38,860 bases of DNA from Bacteroidaceae bacterium (GCA_017467885.1 JAFUKC010000024.1:1-38860), one strand, 5' to 3'; positions 1 to 8,113 are shown, counted from the stretch's first letter. Translations and numbers: made by a program. Notes: generated from the sequence alone by a model not told the origin.

Positions 1-23
1 CCGTCTTGATTGAAACAGAAATT

Positions 24-134
24 AAGGCGATCGATAGCGTCGGGGATCCACCTCTTCCCATTCCGAACAGAGCAGTTAAGCCCGACAGCGCCGATGGTAC
101 TGCATTAAGTTGTGGGAGAGTAGGTCATCGCCAC
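24..134 (+). rRNA. rrf: 5S ribosomal RNA
   Basis: The core GGGATCCACCTCTTCCCATT and the following CCGAACAGAG...AGTTAAGCCCGACAGCGCCGATGGTACTGC are diagnostic of bacterial 5S rRNA. The 5' GGCGAT (26-31) pairs with the 3' ATCGCC (127-132) to close helix I. The window therefore begins at the 3' end of an rRNA operon, with 23S presumably just to the left. Exact ends are estimated from the terminal helix. Confidence 0.95.
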
Positions 135-143
135 TTTTTTAAG

Positions 144-183
144 AGTAAGAGATATTGCAAACGCAGTGTCTCTTACTTTTTTT
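144..183 (+). terminator. rRNA operon terminator
   Basis: A perfect 9-bp stem (AGTAAGAGA 144-152 with TCTCTTACT 169-177) is followed directly by a run of T. It lies just after the 5S rRNA, as expected for the intrinsic terminator of the rRNA operon. Confidence 0.85.
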
Positions 184-247
184 ATGCAACATACAGCCCA
201 CGCAATATAATATGCAATCTTCAGTAAATCCCCCTCCTCGATAAAGG

Positions 248-299
248 GCCGATGGTACTGCATTAAGTTGTGGGAGAGTAGGTCATCGCCACTTTTTTA
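248..299 (+). repeat. Duplicated 3' tail of 5S rRNA (52 bp)
   Basis: Positions 248-299 repeat 90-141 exactly over 52 bp: the 3' half of the 5S gene plus the first seven bases downstream. The matching 5' half is absent, so this cannot fold as a 5S rRNA. It is a non-functional fragment, probably left by recombination between rRNA operons or replication slippage. It is followed by its own hairpin and T-run. Confidence 0.9.
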
Positions 300-300
300 T

Positions 301-336
301 AGAAAGGACATCCATTAAAGGTATCCTTTCTTTTTG
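301..336 (+). terminator. Second terminator behind the 5S fragment
   Basis: AGAAAGGA (301-308) pairs perfectly with TCCTTTCT (324-331), followed by a short T-run. It differs in sequence from the first terminator. The 5S tail plus a second terminator look like the relic of the end of another rRNA operon copy. Confidence 0.75.
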
Positions 337-356
337 TATATATTGAAGTACGGTTT

Positions 357-389
357 CTTTAGTTCCTTTTTCCAAAAAAGGAACTAAAG
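357..389. repeat. Perfect 15-bp hairpin
   Basis: CTTTAGTTCCTTTTT (357-371) is the exact reverse complement of 375-389, with a 3-nt loop (CCA). Wobble and A:T pairs can extend it outward by about three more. No T-run follows on the plus strand. It may be a bidirectional terminator backup or a small dispersed palindromic element. Nothing else is visible up to 436. Confidence 0.6.
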
Positions 390-436
390 GAAAGTTTTAG
401 GTATGGAGAAAGATTTCTATTTTTCAGAGGATACTA

Positions 437-467
437 TTTGATAAAGACAAAATAGATCTTATTTTTG
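437..467 (+). promoter_or_regulatory. Consensus Bacteroidales promoter
   Basis: TTTG (437-440), a 19-nt spacer and TATTTTTG (460-467) match the primary-sigma promoter of the Bacteroidetes (TTTG-N19-TAnnTTTG) exactly. A start site near 474 would leave a leader of about 40 nt before the ATG at 514. This supports the small gene downstream. Confidence 0.7.
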
Positions 468-513
468 CAAAAATATTTTCATACTGTATCGGTTGGTTGT
501 AATTATTAAAATT

Positions 514-810
514 ATGTTTGATAAAATTTCTCTTATAGTAGGTGGCATTATTCATTATGCCCTATCCATTGTAACAATCTTTTTTGTACAACACAATAAA
601 AATTTATGGGCCATATTAGTGGCATTAGTGATTATTTTAGTGAGTCGTTTTCTATATATTCTTAATCCTGCTAAACATGGAATATATTCATTTACCTATA
701 AACGAATTCCCAATTGTAGCCGAGCATTGATTTTTTTTGAATGTTCGGGCTATATAATGTTGGTTATTGCGTTATTTGTTTGCATTTGGAAACTTTTAAA
801 TTACCAATAG
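514..810 (+). CDS. Small membrane protein of unknown function
   Basis: This 98-residue protein starts at the ATG at 514. A TTG seven codons upstream is possible but less likely. Three hydrophobic segments, roughly residues 6-25, 31-50 and 78-94, predict an inner-membrane protein. A short, somewhat basic, aromatic-rich loop (about 51-72) joins the second and third. I recognise no family and no catalytic motif. It sits alone between the rRNA operon remnants and a convergent acyl-CoA ligase gene, is clearly AT-rich, and is preceded by an exact consensus promoter, which is the main reason to accept it. It could be a lineage-specific orphan. Confidence 0.6.
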   Translation: MFDKISLIVGGIIHYALSIVTIFFVQHNKNLWAILVALVIILVSRFLYILNPAKHGIYSFTYKRIPNCSRALIFFECSGYIMLVIALFVCIWKLLNYQ

Positions 811-1067
811 CAATGGTTCAGCATAATGTATTGCAGAAGTAATTATAATCCTCGGCACTGTCAGAAGCACAGTTCTTGTTAGTTGAGTGATTGATCTTCT
901 AAATAATATCGAATAATTAATATTGGGAATTACAATAACACATAGCGCTGCTTCATAATTAACAAACGACTTTGGTATTATCAATATTAAGGCTCTGTAG
1001 AGTACCTTTGTACACTCCTTTCACCTTAGATTTCAACGCTTTGTATTTTGTTAATTCTTATAAACCC
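811..1067. other. Gene-poor stretch between convergent genes
   Basis: I see no convincing gene here. An isolated TACCTTTG at 1003-1010 matches a -7 box, but no TTTG lies 19 bases upstream and no gene follows on that strand. The right end is the hairpin that ends the acyl-CoA ligase gene. Confidence 0.5.
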
Positions 1068-1109
1068 AACGAGGCTGTGTCAAAATTGTTTTTTTGATGC
1101 AGCCTCGTT
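1068..1109 (-). terminator. Terminator of the acyl-CoA ligase gene
   Basis: AACGAGGCTG (1068-1077) pairs perfectly with CAGCCTCGTT (1100-1109). The stem continues inward through two G-T wobbles and then TCAAAA/TTTTGA, giving about 18 pairs. It lies 22 bp past the stop codon of the minus-strand ligase gene and may also act on transcription from the left. Confidence 0.75.
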
Positions 1110-1131
1110 TGGTTTGTAGTAAAATCAGTTT

Positions 1132-2784
1132 TTACTGGTAAAGGTATCGTTTGATACTCTTTTTGGGTGTCTTTTCGAACTCCTCACTCATTATTCTTAT
1201 TGTGGAGATGTGTTCGTATGAAGGTATCTGTTGGTTTAGCATCTTGCGTACTTCTTCCATTTTGGCAGGTAGCTGCTCCCGGGTGATTCCGGCTTCCTGC
1301 AATGCGTCGTGGTTGGGGTAGACAAGTCCTATGAATTTTTCACCTTCTTGTATTACAAGAGATTCTGCAACAAAAGGCATCTCGTTAAGACGTGCTTCAA
1401 TCTCTTCGGGATAGATGTTCTGTCCGTTAGCTCCAAGCAACATACTCTTGCAGCGTCCTTTGATGAATAAGTATCCGTCTTTATCGATTATACCCATGTC
1501 TCTGGTATGGTACCAACCTTCTTTATCCAAAGCTTGTTCTGTTGCTTCGGTATTTTTATAGTATCCAAGCATTACATTGGGGCCACGTACGATAATTTCA
1601 CCGGGAACATTCTCGGGGTCGTTACTCAAGATTTTAACTTCCATGTTAAGTGCCGGACGTCCGCAACTGCCCACCTTTGCTACTTTCCAATCGCTGTAAC
1701 AGATGATGGGAGCACACTCTGTTGCACCGTATCCTACGGTAAAGGGGAATTTCAAGCGGTGTAACAGTGCATCAATCTCGGTACTGCAAGCTGCACCTCC
1801 GGCGATGACGGTTGTAACGTTTCCACCAAAGGCTTTAAGCATTCTTTTACGTATTTTACCGTATATGATGTTGTTTATACCGGGGATTTTTGTAGCTATT
1901 TTCATTATGGGTTTCTGCAACTTTGGCATGACGCTTTTTCGAATGATTTTTTCGATTATGAGCGGTACGGCTACCACTGCAATGGGACGTACTTTGCTGA
2001 ATGCGTCAAAGATGATGCGTGGGCTTGGTGTACGTGTAAGGAAGAATATCTGTACGCCGCAAGTTAATTCATATAAGAATTCAAACGCCATTCCATACAT
2101 GTGCGCCATTGGAAGAATGGATAGCATGGTCATTCCGGGTTTCATGCATAGGGCTTCTTTTCCAAACATCATGTTATTGTAAAGTGCACGATAGGGTATC
2201 AGTACGCCTTTTGAGAAACCACTTGTTCCCGATGTGTAATTTATTATCGCAAGTTCCTCGGGGCTGTCGGTGTGGTACTTAATGTCGGCCGAAGTAAATC
2301 CACCGGGATATTTTTCATTGAAGGCCTTTTCGATGTTTGCATGTGCATTCTTAATTTCCTCTGTTCTGCTCATTGCAAGAGAAAAATCTTCTATACGGAT
2401 GATTCCTTCCAATTGTGGCATTTCGTTACTGTCGAGATTGTCGAGATTCGACTTTCCGGCAAACAACAATCGCGAATCGGAATCGTTGACAATGTGGTGT
2501 ACGTTGTCTTCCTTAAAATCATTCAGAATAGGTACGGCTACGGCACCGTAAGTTACCACTGAAAGAAATGAAATACCCCAATTGGAACTGTTTCTTCCGC
2601 AAATGGCAATGTGGTCACCTTTTTTAATACCGCTCATTTCATAAAAAAGGTGTAATTGAGCAATTTTGCTTGCAACGTCACCATAGGTGTGTGATTGGCC
2701 TTTGTAGTCGGTGAGTGCACTGTGCAGCCAGTTTTCTCTGAAACTGTCGGAATACAGTTTGATGAAACTTTGATTGTTAGACAT
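1132..2784 (-). CDS. Long-chain fatty acid--CoA ligase (AMP-binding)
   Basis: This 550-residue cytoplasmic or membrane-associated enzyme activates fatty acids: ATP + fatty acid + CoA give acyl-CoA + AMP + PPi. It has the ANL adenylating-enzyme motifs in order: phosphate loop YTSGTSGFSKG (183-193), adenine motif YGATE (352-356), GWYHTRD (423-429) with the ribose-binding Asp, the hinge region around GRCK (443-446), and GQNIYPEEIE (454-463). Length fits the FadD/ACSL group. The C-terminal A10 motif reads KTPKKSIKR (538-546), so the usual catalytic Lys position carries Ser543 with Lys542 beside it. I believe this is common in Bacteroidales homologues. It is transcribed alone; upstream are a 13-bp palindrome and possible promoters (TACCTTCG, plus 2849-2856, or TATATTTG, plus 2821-2828). 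Acyl-chain preference cannot be told from sequence. Confidence 0.88.
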   Translation of the reverse strand: MSNNQSFIKLYSDSFRENWLHSALTDYKGQSHTYGDVASKIAQLHLFYEMSGIKKGDHIAICGRNSSNWGISFLSVVTYGAVAVPILNDFKEDNVHHIVNDSDSRLLFAGKSNLDNLDSNEMPQLEGIIRIEDFSLAMSRTEEIKNAHANIEKAFNEKYPGGFTSADIKYHTDSPEELAIINYTSGTSGFSKGVLIPYRALYNNMMFGKEALCMKPGMTMLSILPMAHMYGMAFEFLYELTCGVQIFFLTRTPSPRIIFDAFSKVRPIAVVAVPLIIEKIIRKSVMPKLQKPIMKIATKIPGINNIIYGKIRKRMLKAFGGNVTTVIAGGAACSTEIDALLHRLKFPFTVGYGATECAPIICYSDWKVAKVGSCGRPALNMEVKILSNDPENVPGEIIVRGPNVMLGYYKNTEATEQALDKEGWYHTRDMGIIDKDGYLFIKGRCKSMLLGANGQNIYPEEIEARLNEMPFVAESLVIQEGEKFIGLVYPNHDALQEAGITREQLPAKMEEVRKMLNQQIPSYEHISTIRIMSEEFEKTPKKSIKRYLYQ

Positions 2785-2893
2785 GATTGTATTATGTTTT
2801 GATTGTTAGATTGTTGCTTGCAAATATAAATATATGTAATTTATGTTGCGAAGGTACACAATATTTTTATATCAAAACAGAAAATATGAAATT

Positions 2894-2926
2894 TTTTTGC
2901 ACAAAATACATTGTTTTGTGCAAAAA
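2894..2926. promoter_or_regulatory. 13-bp perfect palindrome upstream of the acyl-CoA ligase
   Basis: TTTTTGCACAAAA (2894-2906) and its exact reverse complement (2914-2926) flank a 7-nt spacer. It lies between yggS and the acyl-CoA ligase gene, about 110 bp before the ligase start. No T-run follows it in the direction of transcription, so a dimeric repressor or activator site is as plausible as a yggS terminator. Confidence 0.5.
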
Positions 2927-2994
2927 GCGGATTTAAATCTTTGATTTCAGATTAATTTAGCAGAAACAGATACTGTTATTATTGAACGGCACTT

Positions 2995-3675
2995 TTATAT
3001 ATAATGTTCAGGGGGACCGAATATGTCTGAACCGATACGTATATGTGTGCTTCCGGTTGCAATAGCTATGGGATAGTCGTCGCTCATTCCAGCCGAAAAA
3101 ATATTGAATCGTTCATTGTTTGCAAAATGCTTTGCTTTAATTTCTTCAAACAATTGTTTCACCGTTCCGAACTCTTCTTTTATCTGCTTGACGTCGTCGG
3201 TGTTGCTTGCCATACACATCATTCCGCGCAGCTCCACATTTTTCAGTTTATGCCAAAGGCCTTCATCAAGCATGGAACGGCATTCTTCGGGTGTAAATCC
3301 GAATTTACTCTCTTCACGTGCTATATGTATCTGCAAAAGACAAGGTATTATGCGTTTTGCTTTTGCCGCATGCTTGTCTACCTCTTGCAATAGGCGCAGG
3401 CTGTCGATACTGTGAATCAGATGTATGAATGGGGCTATATATTTTATTTTATTGCTTTGCAGATGCCCGATGAAGTGCCAATGTACATCGTCGGGCATCT
3501 GTTGTTGCTTTATTCTTAAATCTTGTGCCTTGCTCTCTCCAAAGTCCCGTTGCCCGGTATCGTATGCCGTTCTTATGGCTTCTACGGGGTGATATTTAGA
3601 TACGGCAATAAGCGTTACTCCTTGTGGCAGAGTAGCGTGCAATTCTTCAATTCTTTTTGCAATATCAACCCTCAT
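2995..3675 (-). CDS. yggS: YggS family PLP homeostasis protein
   Basis: This 226-residue cytoplasmic protein is a single-domain fold-type III alanine-racemase-like barrel that binds pyridoxal 5'-phosphate (PLP). The family (YggS/PLPBP) buffers free PLP and affects amino acid pools; no robust enzyme activity is known. The N-terminal LIAVSKYHP carries the PLP lysine (Lys27). The family patterns DFGESKAQDL, HWHFIGHLQSNK, SKFGF and GMSDDYPIAI follow in order, and the phosphate-binding end GSTHIRIGSDIFG is intact. Length is normal. Its start codon overlaps the end of the DUF4494 gene by 11 bp, so the two are co-transcribed and probably translationally coupled. Confidence 0.95.
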   Translation of the reverse strand: MRVDIAKRIEELHATLPQGVTLIAVSKYHPVEAIRTAYDTGQRDFGESKAQDLRIKQQQMPDDVHWHFIGHLQSNKIKYIAPFIHLIHSIDSLRLLQEVDKHAAKAKRIIPCLLQIHIAREESKFGFTPEECRSMLDEGLWHKLKNVELRGMMCMASNTDDVKQIKEEFGTVKQLFEEIKAKHFANNERFNIFSAGMSDDYPIAIATGSTHIRIGSDIFGPPEHYI

Positions 3676-4102
3676 AGGGGAAAATGTCTACAATTGAACT
3701 TTCGTTTACCGATGCAAGGTCGTAGTTCATGACTGAATCTTCCATGTGTTTTGTAAGACGTTTCACGGCATCGGCAACATCTTCGGCTTTAACCAATATT
3801 ACAACCGATGTCTTTTTCTCTTTTGCACTTACCTCGTCAATTGTCAGCATAACTATTTTGCATTTGAACCATTTATCGGCACTTTCATCGGTGGTATTTA
3901 CAAGCTCGTTGTATTTTGTACGTTCCATCTTCATTATATCGAATGTTCCCGTCACTTGTGGTTGCAGTTCCATTGTAAGACGTTTCTCGATTTCGGTGAA
4001 GGTGAATCCTTGTGTAAGATATACTTCGTTAACTTTTGTGTTAAGACCTTTTTCGCCTGCGCGTTCATAGGTTACTTTGCATTCGAACCAACTGATTGTC
4101 AT
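3665..4102 (-). CDS. DUF4494 family protein
   Basis: This 145-residue soluble protein has no signal peptide. The opening MTISWFECKVTYER, the central DKWFKCKI, the EKKT stretch and the ending IVDIFPYEG match the DUF4494 family, a Bacteroidetes-restricted group of unknown function. The predicted fold is mixed alpha/beta with repeated short strands. It is the first gene of a pair with yggS (11-bp overlap), so a link to PLP or amino acid balance can be suggested only from context. Upstream on the minus strand is TATCTTCG, a near-consensus -7 box inside an imperfect palindrome. Confidence 0.85.
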   Translation of the reverse strand: MTISWFECKVTYERAGEKGLNTKVNEVYLTQGFTFTEIEKRLTMELQPQVTGTFDIMKMERTKYNELVNTTDESADKWFKCKIVMLTIDEVSAKEKKTSVVILVKAEDVADAVKRLTKHMEDSVMNYDLASVNESSIVDIFPYEG

Positions 4103-4134
4103 ATCTGCTTTTTTTTAAAATTATATTGCAGACG

Positions 4135-4166
4135 CGAAGATAACAAATGAAAAATTGTTATCCTCG
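4135..4166 (-). promoter_or_regulatory. Promoter -7 box within a palindrome, upstream of DUF4494-yggS
   Basis: On the minus strand CGAGGATAACAA, 8 nt, then TTGTTATCTTCG form 12-bp arms with one mismatch. The right arm contains TATCTTCG, close to the TAnnTTTG -7 element, about 35 nt before the start codon. No T-run follows, so it does not look like a terminator of the upstream small gene. An operator overlapping a promoter is the better reading. The -33 element is not clear. Confidence 0.4.
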
Positions 4167-4235
4167 TTTTTAAGGCAGAAAACTTTATGAAATCTGTTTT
4201 TTTGCCTAAAATTCATCTTTTCTGCACATCATAAG

Positions 4236-4442
4236 TCACGATGATTGTGCAATTTCGAGCATGTCCCTTGTCACAATGTCATCACTCCAATTCTCTTCGT
4301 TGTCTTCTTCCACAATTCCTTCATTGTCGTCGTAATTGCGGTTGTCGTCATATTCGGGCTCCTCTTCTTCGTCCTCGAGGCGTGAGAAGAATTGTTCTGC
4401 TTCTCTGTAATTCTCTTTAGGAAATCTGATGCAAAATGTCAT
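4236..4442 (-). CDS. Small acidic protein of unknown function
   Basis: This 68-residue protein has a normal-looking N-terminus (MTFCIRFPKENYREAEQFF) and then a strongly acidic centre, with Glu/Asp making up most of residues 22-55, including a run EDEEEEPEYDD. No membrane segment or signal peptide is present and I recognise no family. It is divergent from ileS across a 166-bp promoter region and upstream of the DUF4494-yggS pair. Such acidic tails can be low-complexity artefacts, but start, stop and context are consistent with a small real gene. Confidence 0.5.
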   Translation of the reverse strand: MTFCIRFPKENYREAEQFFSRLEDEEEEPEYDDNRNYDDNEGIVEEDNEENWSDDIVTRDMLEIAQSS

Positions 4443-4527
4443 AATATTGATGTAATATATAATTTCTTAAACATTTGGATTGCAGAAATGTTCCCTCATG
4501 TGTGCGATTTTGCTTTTTATCTTTTTT

Positions 4528-4559
4528 GTTGCTTATTAAATCTCTTTTTGCTAACTTTG
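4528..4559 (+). promoter_or_regulatory. Probable ileS operon promoter
   Basis: TAACTTTG (4552-4559) matches the Bacteroidetes -7 box. GTTG (4528-4531), inside a T-rich stretch, sits 20 nt upstream as a one-mismatch -33 element. Transcription would start near 4566, about 43 nt before the ileS ATG. I see no T-box-like leader in this short space. Confidence 0.55.
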
Positions 4560-4608
4560 CGCGATTAATATAGAATATATTAGCAAAACTATATAGTTTT
4601 ACATAAAA

Positions 4609-7600
4609 ATGAAGAAGAAATTTCCGGTTTACAGCCAATTGAATTTACCTCAATTGAATAAAGAGGTGTTGAAAGAGTGGGACGAGAATGATGTGTTTTC
4701 AAAAAGTATGACTGAACGTGAAGGTGCAACCTCGTTCGTCTTTTTCGAAGGTCCTCCCTCGGCCAATGGTATGCCCGGTATTCATCATGTAATGGCTCGA
4801 AGCATTAAGGATACTTTTTGTCGTTTTAAAACGATGAAAGGTTTTCAGGTCAAGCGTAAGGCCGGATGGGATACTCATGGCTTGCCTGTTGAACTTGGTG
4901 TGGAAAAGAAACTCAACATCACAAAGGAAGATATTGGCAAGAAAATTTCTGTAGATGACTATAATCGCAACTGCCGCGAGGAGGTTATGAAATATACAAA
5001 AGAGTGGACCGACCTGACACGTCGTATGGGATATTGGGTTGATTTGGATAATCCGTATATAACATACGAAAACAGTTATATCGAATCGTTGTGGTGGTTG
5101 CTTAAACAATTGTATAATAAAGGGCTTTTGTACAAAGGTTACACTATTCAGCCTTATTCGCCTGCGGCCGGAACCGGACTGAGCTCACACGAGCTTAACC
5201 AACCGGGGTGTTATCGTGACGTTAAAGATACCACAGCTGTGGCTCAATTCCGTATGCTCGACCCAAAGAGTGAAATGACACAGTGGGGTACTCCGTATTT
5301 TATTGCTTGGACAACAACTCCTTGGACACTGCCTTCCAATACTGCATTGTGTGTGGGGCCGAAAATCGATTATGTTGCAGTGCAGACATATAACGGATAT
5401 ACAGGTGAGCCTGTAACCGTTGTACTTGCAAAATCACTGCTTGCAGCACACTTTAATCCTGCCGGTGCCGAGCTTTCGCTTGATGCATATAAACCCGGTG
5501 ATAAAGTAATACCATATAAGGTGGTAGGCGAATATAAAGGTACCGACCTTGTTGGAATGCACTATGAACAACTCTTTCCTTGGGTAAAACCGATTGTGAA
5601 GGATGGAGATAAGATTGTGGAAGCTTCGGCCGATGCCTTCCGAGTAATCCCGGGTGATTATGTTACCACTGAAGATGGTACAGGTATTGTACACATTGCA
5701 CCAACCTTCGGTGCCGATGACGCATTTGTGGCGAAAGCTGCAGGCGTACCTTCACTTTTTATGGTAAACAAGAAAGGCGAAACACGTCCAATGGTCGATT
5801 TCCAAGGTAAATTCTGGAATATTGATGAGTTGGATGATGAATTTGTTACAAAATGTGTCGATGTTGAATTGTACTCGCAGTTTGCCGGTGCGTATGTAAA
5901 AAATGCCTACGACCCACAATATACTGTTGATGGAAAATATGATGAAAAGGCTGCATCAAAGGCCGAGACACTTGATATTGCGTTGTGTATGGTTCTCAAA
6001 CAGCAGAATAAGGTGTTCAGAATAGAGAAGCATGTACACAATTATCCTCATTGTTGGCGTACCGACAAACCGGTGTTGTATTACCCGCTCGATAGTTGGT
6101 TCGTGCGTGCATCGGAGATGAAGGAGCGTATGTCGGAACTGAATAAAACCATTCAGTGGAAACCTGAATCGACGGGAACAGGACGCTTTGGCAAATGGCT
6201 CGAGAATCTTAATGATTGGAACTTGAGTCGCAGCCGTTATTGGGGAACCCCGTTACCCATTTGGATTAGCGAAGATGGTGAACAGAAGTGCATAGGTTCT
6301 ATTGCCGAATTGTATGACGAGATTGAGAAGTCTGTTGAAACCGGTGTGATGGTAAGTAATCCTTATAAAGACAAAGGATTTGTTCCCGGTGATTATAGTA
6401 AGGAGAATTATGACAAAATAGATTTGCATCGCCCTTATGTTGATGATATAATTCTTGTTTCATCAACCGGAAAGCCAATGAAGCGTGAACTCGATTTGAT
6501 TGATGTATGGTTCGATTCGGGTGCTATGCCTTATGCACAGATACATTATCCTTTCGAGAACAAAGAGGCTTTGGATAATCGTACAATATATCCTGCCGAT
6601 TTTATTGCCGAGGGTGTCGACCAGACTCGCGGTTGGTTCTATACCTTGCATGCAATTGCAACAATGGTATTCGACAGTGTAGCATATAAAACTGTAATCT
6701 CCAATGGTCTTGTTCTGGATAAGAACGGTGATAAAATGTCGAAACGTTTGGGCAATGCAGTCGACCCGTTCGAGACCATAGATAAATATGGTAGTGATGC
6801 CTTGCGTTGGTATATGATTACCAACTCGGCTCCTTGGGACAATCTCCGTTTCAACGAGGAAGGTGTAAAGGAGGTGATTCGTTCGTTCTTCGGCAAATTG
6901 TATCAGACATACAGTTTCTTTACAATGTATGCTAATGTCGATGGATTCACATTTGAAGAACCCGAAATTCCCGTAAGCGAGCGTCCGGAACTTGACCGAT
7001 GGATATTATCGGCGTTGAATTCGCTTGTAAAGGATGTAAATGCATGTTTGAACGATTATGAGCCTACAAAGGCCGGTCGTTTGATACAGGAATTTGTAAT
7101 AGACAATGTGAGCAATTGGTTCGTTCGATTGAGCCGTAAACGTTTCTGGGGTTCGGATATGAGTGCAGATAAGTTGTCGGCATATCAAACATTGTATACA
7201 TGTCTTGAGACAGTTGCACGTCTTATGGCTCCTATTGCACCTTTCTATGCCGAGCGTCTTTATCAGGACCTGACAGGCGTTACAGGGCGTGGCGAGGCTG
7301 CTTCGGTGCATTTGGCCAAATATCCCGAGTGCAATGAATCATGTGTGGACGGTGAACTCGAGTACCGTATGCATCTTGCACAACAGATTTCCTCAATGGT
7401 GCTTGCTTTGCGCAAGAAGGAGCAGATTATAGTTCGTCAGCCGTTGCAGAAGATTGCCGTTCCAACCACCGATGAGGTTATGAAGAGCCACATCGAGGCT
7501 GTGAAACAACTCATATTAAGCGAGGTTAATGTTAAGGAGTTGCAATTTGTAGAGGGTGATGGAATTTTGGTTAAGAAAATTAAATGTAATTTCCGCACTC

Positions 7601-8088
7601 TTGGAAAGAAGTTCGGTAAGCTTATGAAGAGTGTTAACGTTGCTGTTACCGAGATGTCGCAGCAGCAGATTGCCGAACTTGAAAAGAATGCTTCCATCAC
7701 TTTGCAGGTTGAAGGTACCGATGCTGTTATTGAGCTTGCAGACGTGGAGATATACAGCGAGGATGTTCCCGGTTGGACTGTTGCCAACGAAGGTGCTTTG
7801 ACTGTTGCTCTTGATGTGGAAGTTACCGATGATTTGCGACGTGAGGGTGTTGCACGCGAGATAATTAAGCGTATACAGGCAATGCGTAAGGAGCAAGGCT
7901 TGGAAATTACCGACAGAATAGCTGTGGAGGTTTCTCGAAACGAGGCAAGTGATGCTGCCGTGCAGCAGTTCGGCGACTATATATCGAATCAGGTTCTTGC
8001 CGATACATTGGAAATTTGCGATGGAGTAAATGGTGAAGTTGTCGAGTTCGATGGTTATTCGCTCAATATTTCCATTAAAAAAGTATAA
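4609..8088 (+). CDS. ileS: Isoleucine--tRNA ligase
   Basis: This 1159-residue cytoplasmic class I aminoacyl-tRNA synthetase charges tRNA-Ile. The HIGH-type signature appears as PGIHH (56-60) after FFEGPPSANG, and KMSKR is at 709-713. The CP1 editing domain lies between them, including the WTTTPWTLPSNTALCVG stretch and GTGIVHIAPTFGADD. The anticodon-binding domain and a long C-terminal extension (after about residue 900) follow. The length and the absence of a visible C-terminal zinc-finger Cys cluster fit the longer, eukaryote-like IleRS type, which in other bacteria is often mupirocin-resistant; that resistance is inference only. It is the first gene of a five-gene operon, 25 bp before the DksA-like gene. 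Confidence 0.97.
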   Translation: MKKKFPVYSQLNLPQLNKEVLKEWDENDVFSKSMTEREGATSFVFFEGPPSANGMPGIHHVMARSIKDTFCRFKTMKGFQVKRKAGWDTHGLPVELGVEKKLNITKEDIGKKISVDDYNRNCREEVMKYTKEWTDLTRRMGYWVDLDNPYITYENSYIESLWWLLKQLYNKGLLYKGYTIQPYSPAAGTGLSSHELNQPGCYRDVKDTTAVAQFRMLDPKSEMTQWGTPYFIAWTTTPWTLPSNTALCVGPKIDYVAVQTYNGYTGEPVTVVLAKSLLAAHFNPAGAELSLDAYKPGDKVIPYKVVGEYKGTDLVGMHYEQLFPWVKPIVKDGDKIVEASADAFRVIPGDYVTTEDGTGIVHIAPTFGADDAFVAKAAGVPSLFMVNKKGETRPMVDFQGKFWNIDELDDEFVTKCVDVELYSQFAGAYVKNAYDPQYTVDGKYDEKAASKAETLDIALCMVLKQQNKVFRIEKHVHNYPHCWRTDKPVLYYPLDSWFVRASEMKERMSELNKTIQWKPESTGTGRFGKWLENLNDWNLSRSRYWGTPLPIWISEDGEQKCIGSIAELYDEIEKSVETGVMVSNPYKDKGFVPGDYSKENYDKIDLHRPYVDDIILVSSTGKPMKRELDLIDVWFDSGAMPYAQIHYPFENKEALDNRTIYPADFIAEGVDQTRGWFYTLHAIATMVFDSVAYKTVISNGLVLDKNGDKMSKRLGNAVDPFETIDKYGSDALRWYMITNSAPWDNLRFNEEGVKEVIRSFFGKLYQTYSFFTMYANVDGFTFEEPEIPVSERPELDRWILSALNSLVKDVNACLNDYEPTKAGRLIQEFVIDNVSNWFVRLSRKRFWGSDMSADKLSAYQTLYTCLETVARLMAPIAPFYAERLYQDLTGVTGRGEAASVHLAKYPECNESCVDGELEYRMHLAQQISSMVLALRKKEQIIVRQPLQKIAVPTTDEVMKSHIEAVKQLILSEVNVKELQFVEGDGILVKKIKCNFRTLGKKFGKLMKSVNVAVTEMSQQQIAELEKNASITLQVEGTDAVIELADVEIYSEDVPGWTVANEGALTVALDVEVTDDLRREGVAREIIKRIQAMRKEQGLEITDRIAVEVSRNEASDAAVQQFGDYISNQVLADTLEICDGVNGEVVEFDGYSLNISIKKV

Positions 8089-8113
8089 ACATAAACTAAC
8101 TAATAATTAAGCT

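Noticed and set aside
6-227. 73-codon plus frame across the 5S rRNA
   Set aside because: It lies over the 5S rRNA gene and its terminator; it is not a protein gene.
796-984. Minus-strand 62-codon frame after the small membrane protein
   Set aside because: It overlaps the end of the better-supported small gene, has no promoter or recognisable features, and looks like chance in AT-rich sequence.
1003-1010. TACCTTTG, a perfect -7 box
   Set aside because: No -33 TTTG at the right distance and no gene downstream on the plus strand.
1703-2182. Long plus-strand frame (159 codons) inside the acyl-CoA ligase gene
   Set aside because: It is antisense to a gene with complete family motifs, so it is a coding shadow.
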